NCBI GenBank assembly: GCA_029298735.1
Contig: JANSLP010000002.1
Coordinates: 62,001 to 126,000 of the forward strand
Direction: 5' to 3'
Source of the DNA: Ophiostoma sp. CBS 140.51
Lineage: Eukaryota > Ascomycota > Sordariomycetes > Ophiostomatales > Ophiostomataceae
Length of the DNA stretch: 64,000 bases
This document shows positions 1-11,500 of the stretch, in pieces; position 1 is the first letter of the stretch; each line of letters opens with the position of its first letter. The position numbers were made by a program, and so were the translations under genes. Under the pieces are notes generated by a model. The model was given only the letters and a program-made list of their open reading frames with translations. It was not told the origin of the DNA and did no database searches.

Positions 1-3000
1 ATCAACGCCGCATGTTAGATCTCTGCAAGTCTCGAATGCCCCGTATGACATGCAGACAACGAGGTAAATTGTTGCACCAAACAATGGCTATTGTCTTCGC
101 ACGTGAGCACGATGAAGCTCATCATTTTAGCCTCACACCCTCCCCACGCCTGCCCGCATCGCGCATGTATCGAGCATGCTTGACTTTTCTGCAAGATGCC
201 CATCACCGCATGCAAAATGCACACGCCGAGTCACCTCGGGCGCGGATCCCCGATACTCGCCAGATTAGCTCCCATCGTCTCTGTTCCCTTCTCTTTATTT
301 TTTGCCCTTATCGCAGGTCCAGCGAGTGGGATGAGGCAGTATCGCGGACTTTTTTTTCGACACTATTGACCCTTTTTTGACCACTTGGTCTCGGTACTGC
401 ATGCCAAAGCGATGGCCCTAAGGCTGCTGGTGTCGCTGGTCTGCCTGTCCGGTTCGACGAAAGCAGCAAAACAATAACAAGAGCGCATGTCTGGAATGCT
501 GGTCCTGTCGTGTCAAGTCGTAAAAAGGACAGAAAAAGGATAAGAAGGGATAAAAATAGACCTATTTTTGCCCACGGGTATTGCTCTTTGGCGTGTTTGA
601 CGCTCGCTCTTTCCGCACCATTGACACAGGGTCTTAGACATTTCTGGCACGACAGGACAAGACAAAAACGATGCCTGACTACTGCACGTCGAGAGTCAAA
701 AAATGCCGATCGAGTGAGTGAGGACCATGTCTGAGGTATCTGGGTCTGAGTGAGATGTCTGATACTCTGGCGCTGGCCAGGCCATCGACCCTTCAAACAG
801 TACACTGGGACCTCCCTGGGTTATGCTTGTTTTTCCAACACTTGAGGCCCTTCAACTGTCCTTTGTTTTTCTGCGAGCCCTGGCATGCGGATCTGGAACA
901 CACAGGAACAGAGACGCACTAAAAAGAACCGTAGCCATCTCACACAGCGTTAGATCCAGGGCACGTCGCAATTTGGCGACTAAACAGAAAAGAACAAAGG
1001 AGGCAGAAAAGGGTCAAAGACACCGAACGATTACCTCCTGATTCTCATAGATGACGATGCTTAACAATGCCCTCACTCAACTTCTCGCTTCTGCTGCAAT
1101 GACGTCGACATACACTTCTCGCGTAGAGTAGCTTCAGAGCTTCTTTCGCTCCTCTTCCAAGGCCAGACGTCGACGGCGTCCTCCATCTGCATGTAGTTCC
1201 ACACCAGCAAAGAGAAAGAAGGATAAAGAGTACCCACTGGCAGGGGTTGTAATGGGACGCGTCCTGGGCGTCGTCAGAATGGCACGGAAGGCACACCACG
1301 AGAACGCGCGAGCTCTTCCAAGGTACTGCAAAGGCCTCACCAACGTCAGACTTTTTGCTCGTCTGCTCGTCGGTTCGATTTCTTGATTTTTGGCTGTTTG
1401 CAGCTTCACCCCACATATGGAATGCTGCAGCACACAGAAAGAAGCCTTTCCTATGTCGGTCCGGCTTCCGGGATAGTCGTTCGGCCATCTTTTTCTACGT
1501 CTGACGATGAAAGTGACCAGCCTTTTCCTGCAATCGTTTGCTGACTCGTTGCCCTTCTTGCAGGTTCGCACACGCCGAGCATGCCCTTGCGATGCGACCG
1601 TCCCTGTTGGGCTGCTCGTCCGGTCTATCCATCCAACCATCTTCTATCTCTTGGTCCTCTGACAGGAAATCAAAGACGATATGATAGGGCCAACCGCGCC
1701 AGCCCGCACCAAAAGGGGTCCATGCACAGAGGAGTGTCTCCGAGGGCGGGAATCAAGACGACAACGAGACACGACAAAGGGTAGGGAGGAAGAGCAGTTG
1801 GGAGACCAAGGAGACTAAAAAGGTGGCGCCAGAAAAGGCCAAAAAGAGGCAGGCCGCCACACTTTCTGCATTCTCACACATCCTGCTGGTACCGAATCTC
1901 GTATTTCTGCGAGGGTGTGCATGCAGGGGACAGGCAAGGAGGGCAGGTGCGACGGTGCGATGCAGGGAAGACTCCAAGAGGCAGGAGGTGGCTCGTGGTG
2001 GCTCACAAGAGAGCAAAAACCAAGGCATGGCCACGCTTATCCAACTGTGGCTGCTGCTTCCGAGCGGGGGCCTGAGAGAAGCCTGCGAGGACGCAGTTTT
2101 GTCAGGACAGTATGGCTGCTGTCGCGCACACAGTGTACATCGACTCGTCACCACTGGTGCACTTGTCACTGTCCTCGGTACGAAAATAGCAGGGACACAG
2201 CGCGAGAGAGAAAAAACTAGGCAACGTTGCTTGGCAGCGCAGAACTTGCTTGTTTGCTTGGCGCTCACAGCCCACAGTAGCTCCAGTGGGTGCCCTCACA
2301 CGGCAGGAAGGAGGGAGAGAGAAAAGGTGGGCGAGAGTGGACTCGCCCGGACGTTCCTGCATTAGCCCCCTGTTGGACTCCAGAATGTGCACAATTTTGG
2401 TAGTGCAAGCTGTTGCATAAAATCAAATCAGAGCCAGCGAACGCTCCGCCCAAGCGACAGAAGACTTCGCCTCCTGTGCCTGTCCCGTTTTGTGGACCGC
2501 ACCGCCTATCATACGCGTAGGAAAGCGCGAAGGCGAGAGCAAAAAGCGACGGCGGCGGACGCCGTCTCGTTTGGTGCTCCCTCGCTATTGTTCACGAAAT
2601 CGACAGAAGAAGAGGAAAAAGGAAAGAAAGGGGAAAGGACATTAAAGAGAGAGAAAGGAGAAGAGCGACGCGAGCACAGCGAGAACAAAAGAAATAAAAG
2701 AGTATGGTGACTGTGGCGTGGTCTGGACAGACGATGGTCCTGGAGATAGTGAGACATCTGAGAAAATCTGCAATGAAATCAAAGAAGGAGCAACCATTTC
2801 TTTGAGTTATTTTTGTGACGGGAGTGCCGTAGGGCCAAAAAACAGTGAAAGAGAAAAGCTTGGCCTGGTCGGGCAGCGCGAATCGAACTGGTTTACGGCG
2901 CATCGGGCTTCCAGGCCTTGGCTTCCAGGTTGTGACATGGGTCGAGATAGTGACGATGTGGAAGGGAAAGTTGTGATGAGAAGGGAAAACAAAAGCAAAA

Positions 3001-4919
3001 TCTCGTATCGCACTGTGGAAAATACGAAGACTCTGAAAGTCAAGTGAAGCACCCAAAGAAGAAGGCGCCCCAGCAGGTATGGCCGAGACCGCCTTGTCCT
3101 TTGGGAGCGCGGTTCTGCTGGACTTTTCTCTGACTTCGCTGGGTCCTGATGGAGGGTGCGCAATTTCCCCCCAAATGGCCCCGTCGCGTCTACATCCACG
3201 TCCACCCTCGAGTCGGGTAAGCGCTGGTGGGATGGGCGCATGTGAAGAAGAAAAAATGCGACAATCAAGCGAAAGTGAAAGAAAGAGAACGACAAGAGCA
3301 GAGATAACGTGTCGCGCCTTCTCTCGCGCAATTTGCTCTTTTCTGAAAGTTCGGAAAGTGCGATATTGACGCCCAGAAGTACGGAGTAAGCTATCACTTT
3401 TATTGATTTTTGCGGTCATAGTCGTATCACATATTGGCTCTTCTCGTAAGGCGGCTGGTACCAGTCTGTTGGTCTGTAGGGAACATCTGCTCTGCCTTGT
3501 CATATCAATATCGGGTGCTCGTGTTGCGATATTATCCATGGCCGCTTCCTTCCTTTTCATGACTCTATTGTTTTATTCGCAAACTTTGCTGGAAACGCTC
3601 GGCAGCCTGTATTACCCGGGAATCTGGAGAGGGCAATATTGCGGTGCAGCTACTGTCCGCTGCTTCCGGGGACCCCAAAGTCGCAAAGTGCAGTGTCCCA
3701 CAATGGCCCGTCTCTATCCCGCTCAGGGCCTGGCGATATGGAGCAAAAAAGGTAAAAGGATTCAAGCTTCAATATTTGCTCGCTTCTGTTCTGGCCAAAA
3801 GCCAAGATCCTGTCATTAGGAATGTGATTCACGAGAGTGGCCAGCAAAGGGAGTCACAAAATAAAACCCTTTCACGATGCGGCAACAGGGAGGGAAAAAG
3901 AGAGGGAGCACGGTTGTTTCGTAGGACCAAGAGGAGAGGGAAAAAAAGAAGCTTATTTTCACTTAAAGTTTAGTCGAATCAATTTTCAGCTGGCCTGTGA
4001 CAGGATGACCGACAATTTGAGTTTGACGGACGCGGTTTGACAGATGCCATACGCCAAACGCTGTGATACACGACACGGGACGATCTGGATCGCCAGATCA
4101 ATATTGATGAGCCGAGCCGTATGGGTTGTTTATATTGAACAAGTCTACAAAATACAGACTTCACTGTAAGAAATGTGGTTTGGGTTGGAAAGATGTCGAT
4201 TGATTGCCAGAACGACAAAGAAAAAAAGTCTATCTAGGTACAGGACAAAGCTCGTCCTCTTTGCCAATCCCACGGAACATTCCTCCCAGTTCCCAAGATT
4301 TTATGGATTTTGTCGTTGGTAGACCGCGCACTGTTGGGGTGATGCTCTCAAAGAAATCTGCCAACTTCAACCACTCTTCCCCACCAAAACAAAACATGGC
4401 GATTTCAAACACAGGAAACTTCGTAAAGAAAAAGGATGTTTTGTGAAATAAAAATGGAAGTCTATCAACCATTATTAGAGTAAATAGAAAAACTGTTCCC
4501 TCGCAAGGTATCAAGCTGAAATAAAAAGTGTAAAGTAAAATGTAGAAAGAAATAGGATCAAAAAAGAACGCTTTCCAAGGTCATTATAAAAACTGAGAGT
4601 TCTGTGATGGGAAATAAGAAAACTTGATGGAAAGAAGAAACGAAGTTGATAAGAGTATTGTCCATAAAACAGTGAAGAGAAGAAAAGAAAACAGAGTCTC
4701 CAAAACAGGAAAGATTTTCACAAAAAAGCGGAAATCATATTAATAGAAAAAAATTCGCTGGCTAGAGACCCTTCGCGCGTGAAAAGTCATCCTCTTCTCG
4801 ATTCTCCTCAAAGATCGATGACGACCATCTTCAAATCTTCAAATCCATTATTCCCAGCACATAAAAAAAAGGTTTGGCGGTTTTTCGGTAGGGGGAGGTT
4901 GTCTTCTTCAAGGCTACAT
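1..4919. other. Gene-free stretch, left flank
   Basis: No reading frame here matches a family I recognise. DNA around 2590-2700 is purine-rich on the plus strand. That depletes stops on the minus strand and opens two overlapping frames there (2592-3560 and 2807-3397), which argues for composition rather than coding. One exact TACGGAGTA lies at 3380-3388. From about 4440 to 4765 the plus strand is strongly A-rich, which is the T-rich downstream flank of the wall-protein gene ending at 4920. No tRNA, rRNA or transposon structure was seen. Confidence 0.55.
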
Positions 4920-5363
4920 TTACAGCAGGATGGCGGCGCCCAGGGCGACGACACCGGCAGCGCCGGAGAGCATGACCTTGCCGGCACCGGCAGTGACAAC
5001 AGCCGACTGGGTGGGGGTGTAGGAAGCAGTGCCCTTGGTGACCGAGACGGTGGCGTTGTTGTAGCTGGGAATTATTAGCAGGGTGATCAGGAGCTTATAT
5101 CAAGACGCTCGCAGGTAAACTTACGGAGTGGTGCACGAGACCGTGGTGGCGGTGGTGACGGGCTTGGTCAGAGTGCAGGGGCAGTCCGTGATGGTCAGGG
5201 TGGTAGCCGAGCTGATGGTGTAGGTCTTGCCGTTGTGGGTCAGGGTGGTGGCCTCAGGGCAGTAGGTGGTCAGGGCAGTGACGACCTCGGTGGTGTAGGT
5301 CACGTTCTGGCCGGCAGAGACGGCAGTGGCAAGGGCCAGGATGGAGGCGACGGAGAACTTCAT
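4920..5363 (-). CDS. Small GPI-anchored cell wall protein, clock-controlled protein 6-like
   Basis: Two exons on the minus strand: 5363-5125 and 5064-4920. The intron has a GTAAGT donor and a CAG acceptor (60 bp). The product is 127 residues. Residues 1-17 are a signal peptide (MKFSVASILALATAVSA). The mature part is Thr-rich with four cysteines (35, 61, 63, 77), a DCPCTLTKPVTT block, and N-glycosylation sequons at N20 and N83. The C-terminus has a TAGAGK stretch followed by an uncharged hydrophobic tail (AAGVVALGAAILL), typical of a GPI-anchor signal. This architecture matches the fungal clock-controlled gene 6 / small Ser-Thr-rich wall protein family, whose members are very abundant structural proteins; their exact role is poorly known. 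The start is the only ATG giving a signal peptide. A TATA box and CT tract upstream suggest strong expression. The family call is from recalled resemblance; exon structure and sorting signals are read directly. Confidence 0.85.
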
Positions 5364-5504
5364 TTTGTCGGTTGGGTTTGGTTGTCGAGAAGACGGTTTG
5401 AGTGTGAGAGTGGTAGAAGGTGGTGATTAAGGTGCGGTGAAGCGGGTTGGTAGTTGTTGGTAACGAGTGAAATTGACTGTAGAGTCAGGGTAGTTTGATG
5501 AGAG

Positions 5505-5586
5505 CGAGTGTGGGTGAAGAAGAAAAGAGGAAAGAAAGAGAAAAAGGAATGGAGAAGGAAAGGGAGTGAGAGGGCAGTCTTATATA
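5505..5586 (-). promoter_or_regulatory. Core promoter of the ccg-6-like gene: TATA box and CT tract
   Basis: Read on the minus strand, TATATAAG lies at 5586-5579, about 216 bp upstream of the ATG at 5363. It is followed by a CT-rich run (about 5572-5505). TATA box then pyrimidine tract is the usual layout of highly expressed ascomycete genes, with transcription starting near the end of the tract. Further upstream (5673-5742) the plus strand carries several runs of 3-7 G, so the coding strand is C-rich there. Confidence 0.6.
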
Positions 5587-8500
5587 CAGGAATGGGACAC
5601 CGCGTCGGCCACTGTTTTTGGGTGGTTTTGCTGGCGTTGGCGTCTGTTTTGGCTGGTGGGCCTGATCTTACAGGGGAGGGGGGGAGTGAGAGAAGGGCCG
5701 AGGGGGGGCGTAGTGGTGGTAGGGGTGTGTGTTTTGGGGGGTATCCTAGGATATCTTGAGAGGGCCTCATGGGCATTCTGTCAGCAGCACCTGAAAATCA
5801 AGACAGGGCCCTTGCAGATGCCAGATGGGATGGAAACGGGCGGCGGGCATGCAGCAAGAGAGGCAAAGAGACTCAGAGAGCAGGGAACGACAACAAGACT
5901 GGGATCAAGAGGAACAGGAACCTGGGCCTGACAGACCACACAGCGTGAGCGAAAAGGAGATTGACAAGCGCTAACTAGCCCAGATCTGTGCAGCGGTCCA
6001 TAATTTCCTTTTCCACTCTTTTTTTGGTCAATCATAACAGGACTTTCCGGGTGCGGACAAGGGACTGGGATGCGTTCAGTTGCGAGTGCCTCACAGTGAG
6101 TGAGAGACCTTCGTATGGTGTGGATCGGGGAGGGGGTAGGGGTGGGTGGAGATGGGTTGTGTGGGTACCAGGGAAAAGGAGAAAAGGAGGGTGGAGCGGT
6201 TGTGGGTAGTGGTGGAGAGAGGGTATCTCGGGTTTGTTTTGATTTTCTCTTGTATTTTTACAAATATTTTAGCCAGTCTTCACACTGTACGTCAGTCCTC
6301 TCGTTGCGTTCTCTCATGCCTTCGGGCTTACTCCTTTGGGATTGTGGTTTAATTTTGAACTGTGATTGCTTTGCTATCCCATGCCCAGTTTCTCGTTTTT
6401 CATGAGGATTTTTGCCACCCATAATCATGATTGACAGGCGACGACAGTATTTGCATGACCATAACCAGAGGTCTGCTACGGGGTAATCTTGTGTGTAAGA
6501 AAGCTTCAATACAGTACAGCAAACATACTGTGAGGCATCAAATGATCAGAGTGACGACTTCCTCTCTGTAGGAAATACTGTTTATGCCACTGTGCGCCCA
6601 CTTCACCACTGACCACCTCGTCCACTACGGCTGCTGCAGCATTTCCCCGAAATGAGCGATATGAGCAACAAGGACCGCCTCCTGCCTCCTCTTCTCATGT
6701 CTCTTGCTCATGCCCCAAGGATTAATACGAGCGCTGTAATTTGCGCCTGTAATTTGCACTACAGAGAGCGCAAATTTGCACGCATTATTGGGCTGTTATT
6801 GGGCGCATTTCGGCGTATTTTTACTTTCTTCTTTCGGTTTTGTTTTTGTTATGCAGTGTTATGGGCCTTAACTCTCACTTTTTTCAGCGAAATATGGCAT
6901 CCAGAACAGTAGGGTTGCCAAGCAACAGCGGCTTACATGCCAGACACCCAAGACCTCCTGTTCCTCTTCTGCCGATTCAGTGGACTCTACACGCCTCGGG
7001 CTCTGGCACTGGCATGCGGCTTGCAGATACTACAGCTGGTCCTCGACGGGCAGGGAGAAGCAGAAACACGGGCAGGGAGCAGAAGAAAACGACGGCTCGG
7101 AGGTCTTCTGGGCTTCCTCGGCAACGGCTGGAATGGATGATGCGGCATTGAAGAAATTGAGCACAGAAAATCTGGGAAGAAGCTGCCGAGTCGTGAATAC
7201 AAGTACTGTACCCAGAAGAACTGTATTTACACATCCGCAATGTGTTTTGCAGCTTCTCTAGCCCGATCGATAACTCTGAAGGCATTTTCGTTAGAGGGGG
7301 CACACTATTTTTTGTTTGCTTTTTCCTTGATTATTTTTGTCTTTGCTGTGAACTCTTGAGCAGGACAAGCTGGGGCAAGCAGCAACTACGTATGCAATGC
7401 ACACTAAACATAGCTTCTGTAGCTTGCAAACTGGAGTCCACCGAGTCGTCCCAGTGCGCAAAAACAGGGCAGGAGAAGCATTTCGCCCAGCTTCCAGGAA
7501 TCTACGACATAGTGGTGTGTGAGAGGGAGAGATAAGAAGAAAAAGGAGTGCGAACAGGCCCGACAAAGCCAAGCTTGAAGCCAGCAGGGAACGCGGCCAT
7601 CGCGATTGCGCCGTTGATAGGCCTGGACCGATGAAAGGAGATAAACCATCTTTGGCTCCTGCTCATTAAAAATAGTGGTGATACGAGACTCGGGCAGGTA
7701 CCTGACTCGACGTGCAGCGCCGGCCCAAGATGAAGTGACAGCTAGAGAAGTGTGGTGGGAAAGATTGGGACGGCGTCAGGAACAGGAGAAGGCCAATTGG
7801 CCGCCCCAGTCCCCTCTCGACAAAAGTACCTGCCATACTGCCATCAAAACTCTCGCACTGTCGCAGTAATCAAACAATCAAACAATCACAAAGGAAAAAG
7901 AACGAAAATAAAGCGAGCTAATACAGCGCCGGCGTAACGGCGGCCTGCGGATGATGGGCGACGGCCTTCTTTCAGAGCGCGGTTTGCCCCCGAACTCCCT
8001 GTTCCTGTTTCTTTTTTTGGCCTGTGAAGGCCCACGAAGCGTGTCTGGCTGGCGTTGAGGCGGTTCAGGGGGGCAGCCAATGGAAAAACCTGGAAATGAG
8101 TCTCTCTGACTCTCACGGTCAAAAGTACTCACGAAGCAAAGCAGAGTGACTCGTACCCAGAGGCCCAACGCCATACAACGCACAAGTACTCCATATCTGA
8201 CTGCCGTACTCACCACGGCGTACACGACTCTCCATATTCCCCTGGCTCCCCTCTTCTATCCCCTATTCCCATCCCCTACTTTCGATGGAGGGACGAATCA
8301 TGTCCTGGCGCATGGCATTTCTGAACCCCAGTGCACCCAGCCCAGTCGGTGCTACCAGGGCGTCTGTCTTTTCGCATTTGCTTGTGAGATAAGGTGGATT
8401 TTGTCTCTGAAAATTTCGAGATTCTCGCAGATTTCCTAGGGGTTGGTGGTGGCGGTTCTTCCCTGTTACTTGTCACGCCTTTCACTCTGTCACTCCTTTT

Positions 8501-11500
8501 CTTTTCCTCGCTGCAAGGTACGGCAACCTGGCACAGAAAGCCCCAGCCAGTCAGAGTCAGTATGTCACTGGCGACACGCAAAAGGAGGACGAACAGAAAG
8601 CCTGGGCCACCCTCCATCAGGCACACACGCGACGAGCCGGGGGGAGGAAAGAAAAAAAAGTGTTCGTTTCCTTTTTTAGCGGGGCGCGGAAATGAGCTGC
8701 GGACGCCACTGCTGGTTCGGAAACCAGTGTGGGTGGATTCCTTCTTGTTCCTTTCTTTTTGTTCTAGTATTTTCTCCCCAAAACTGAACTCATACTGTGT
8801 AGTATATGAGAAGACGACACTCTTATTGGTGGGTTGGGTTCTAAAAGGCACAGTGAAACCACAAAGCACAACGGCCGCTGTAGGACCTCGTATGCGACGT
8901 TCATCCTTTCAGCAGGCTGCGACGAGCGAGCGAGATAGAGAGAGATGGGAGACATAGCAGGCCAAAGCAGACAGTGCGCACCCATTTCTCACCCAGACTC
9001 TCTTCTTTGAAGGATCATGAAGATTGATCACAGAAGGAGCACGACCAGGCCATTAAAGCACGGAGCAGTGAACATCGTCATCAGCGGTGCAAAGCAATGG
9101 CACGGTACTTGCAATATAATGGGATACGACGATATTGGAAGGCTCAGATGCTCCAGAAACGCTGGAATGCTTCGATTGTTGCCATGGAGGTCCTTTTGCT
9201 TCGGTGGTGCAAACTCTCTCACACTGTCATGCGGGATATTGGTAGAAAGATAAGTGCTTCCAACTGCGGACTATCATAGAACGACATTCCTTGTTCGACA
9301 TGCTTTTTGCAGGGCCTGGCCTCCGAATCAAGGAGATGGGCATACGAGTTCTGGGTGGCGGACTTTGTTTGATGAACATCCCCATAGAGCTGATGGGACC
9401 TGGAAAATGGAGCAGCATGGGAGCTTGTATGGTGTGGACTGCTATTCTTGTTTTCCCTGTTCTTTCTCCTTCCCTGCTTTTTCAGTCGTTTTATCGTTTT
9501 GCGACAGGAATTAAACAGTTCGATGGAGGTCCAGAAGCCGATGGAGAAACTCGGTCACCACACAGTATGGAGAGCGTGGAGCAGATAATACGGAGCTGGT
9601 ACGGAGCAGTGTACGACGGCTGTGAGAGTTACCGTATGAATGTATCTCGATCTTCCAGAATATCAGATACGAGCATCAAAGTGGACGCGCAATTCCGGCG
9701 TTTTGCTTGTGATAGCCAGCCTCTCCTGAATCTTGGAGATACTCCGTACACCGACAGAACAGGACTCATGCTTCCAGTGCAAGGCCCCAGAGCCTCATCC
9801 AACTTCGAACGGCAATGTGCCAACATCCAGCCTCGAACAGCGAACGGCCCCTTTCGAGTCAATGTCAACCCCTACCCCTAATCACAACCGCTCGGGTTAC
9901 CGCCTTTCCCCCGTCCCCCTTGTTCCCTGGTTCGCAAAGAAGCTTTGGGCACATTTCCCTTGTTACGAGGTCCAAAGCAGAAGGTCTGGCCGTGTGTCCA
10001 TTACTTCTCTCCTTGTCGTTCAATCTTGTTTTCTGCTGCCATTATTTTATTTTTATCGTGTCTCCTGTTTTTTTTTTTTTTTTTTTTGTGCTCGTGGCTC
10101 CCGTCTCCTGGCCCGGCCGATCGTGTCGCCTAGATTGACTCCCGCGGCATGGGCTTGGCCCCTCCCTAGTAAGAACAGTTGGCGAGAAACGAGAGAGCCT
10201 GGCCATGTTTATCTCCCTTTCCGCTTGCGATTTTGTCTTTGATTTTTGGTGTTGATTTTCACTTTTGTTGTCTGGAGCCTCCTTTTTTGTTCTGCGGGCC
10301 GTCTTCTTTGCATTCCCCGTTTCTTTTCTCCAAGACGGGATCTACCCCTGGTGCATTCCATGTCTCGTTGTTTTATTTTCCCCGTTGGCCAGACTCGTGG
10401 ATCCGGGCCTTGTTCTTGACGGATGGCATCTGATGCCTTGAATGGAAGCATGTTTGATTAGGATATAACTCTTGTTTATTTTTGTTCTATTTTGATATTG
10501 ACATTGATACTGATTTGACGTCAAGCCCATCATATCTCCGCTTCATTGATCTCATTTATTTCCCCTTTAAAAAGAAATCGAGGCATCGTATTGGCTCATG
10601 CATGTCTCGTATATTGACTTTTATTTTATTGTGCTTTTTTTCTCTCCTGTCAAAATACGAATAAAAATGCATGATAGTATCCTATTACTCCGTCCTCCGA
10701 GCTGGAGCTCCAATACCCAACCCCCGAAGCTCACGGGATAGCTTTCCCCTGTCTCCTTTGTCTCTTGTCGTGTTCACTTGTACGTACACGGGGTTGCAGG
10801 GCCTCAAACAAACCCACTGCCATAGCACAGTCCCTTTCCCAACACCTTGAAGCCGTTCAACGTCGTATCGTCGACGCCTCGCCTGCAGCCTTCATGCCCT
10901 GAACCAATCTCGCCTGGCCAGGCTGTGGCAAGGCCTGAGCTTTGATAGCTCCAGTGGATAGACACACCTACCGAGTACACAATGCTAAACATTCAAGCTC
11001 TCCTGAAGCTCCAGCTCCTGAGCTCCTGCATATCCACTTCGTCCCCTTGGTTTTGGCGTCTTGCCTTTTTTTTTGTCTCTTCTCTTCTCTTCTCGCCTCG
11101 CCACGCCTCGTATTGTTTTGAACTTCGGATATCGTTCGTGCTTTTCCTTTATACGAGCACTTCGTATTATAATATTTCATCTTCTGTCTCAACCTCTTGG
11201 CCGCCGCGTTTCTTGGCTGTCAAATTGCCTCCCGAAAAAGCAAGGAAAGAGGCAAGGGGCTCCCTTTGGACCAAAGAAAAAATCTTCGAATGAACGCCCA
11301 CCCGTAGTCAGCAATATTGGCATGATTGGTAAAACGACTGCAAAAGACGAGAAAAGACGAGAAAAGACTCGCTTCTCCAGATTCACTGGTCTTTTGCCGA
11401 TGCAGCTTTGGGAATAGCCTTCACTCAAGGGGCCAAGAGGAGCTCTATCTCCTCCACTTGGGCTGCTTGGGAAAGGGAAACCGCCATGGCGCCTTCCGCC

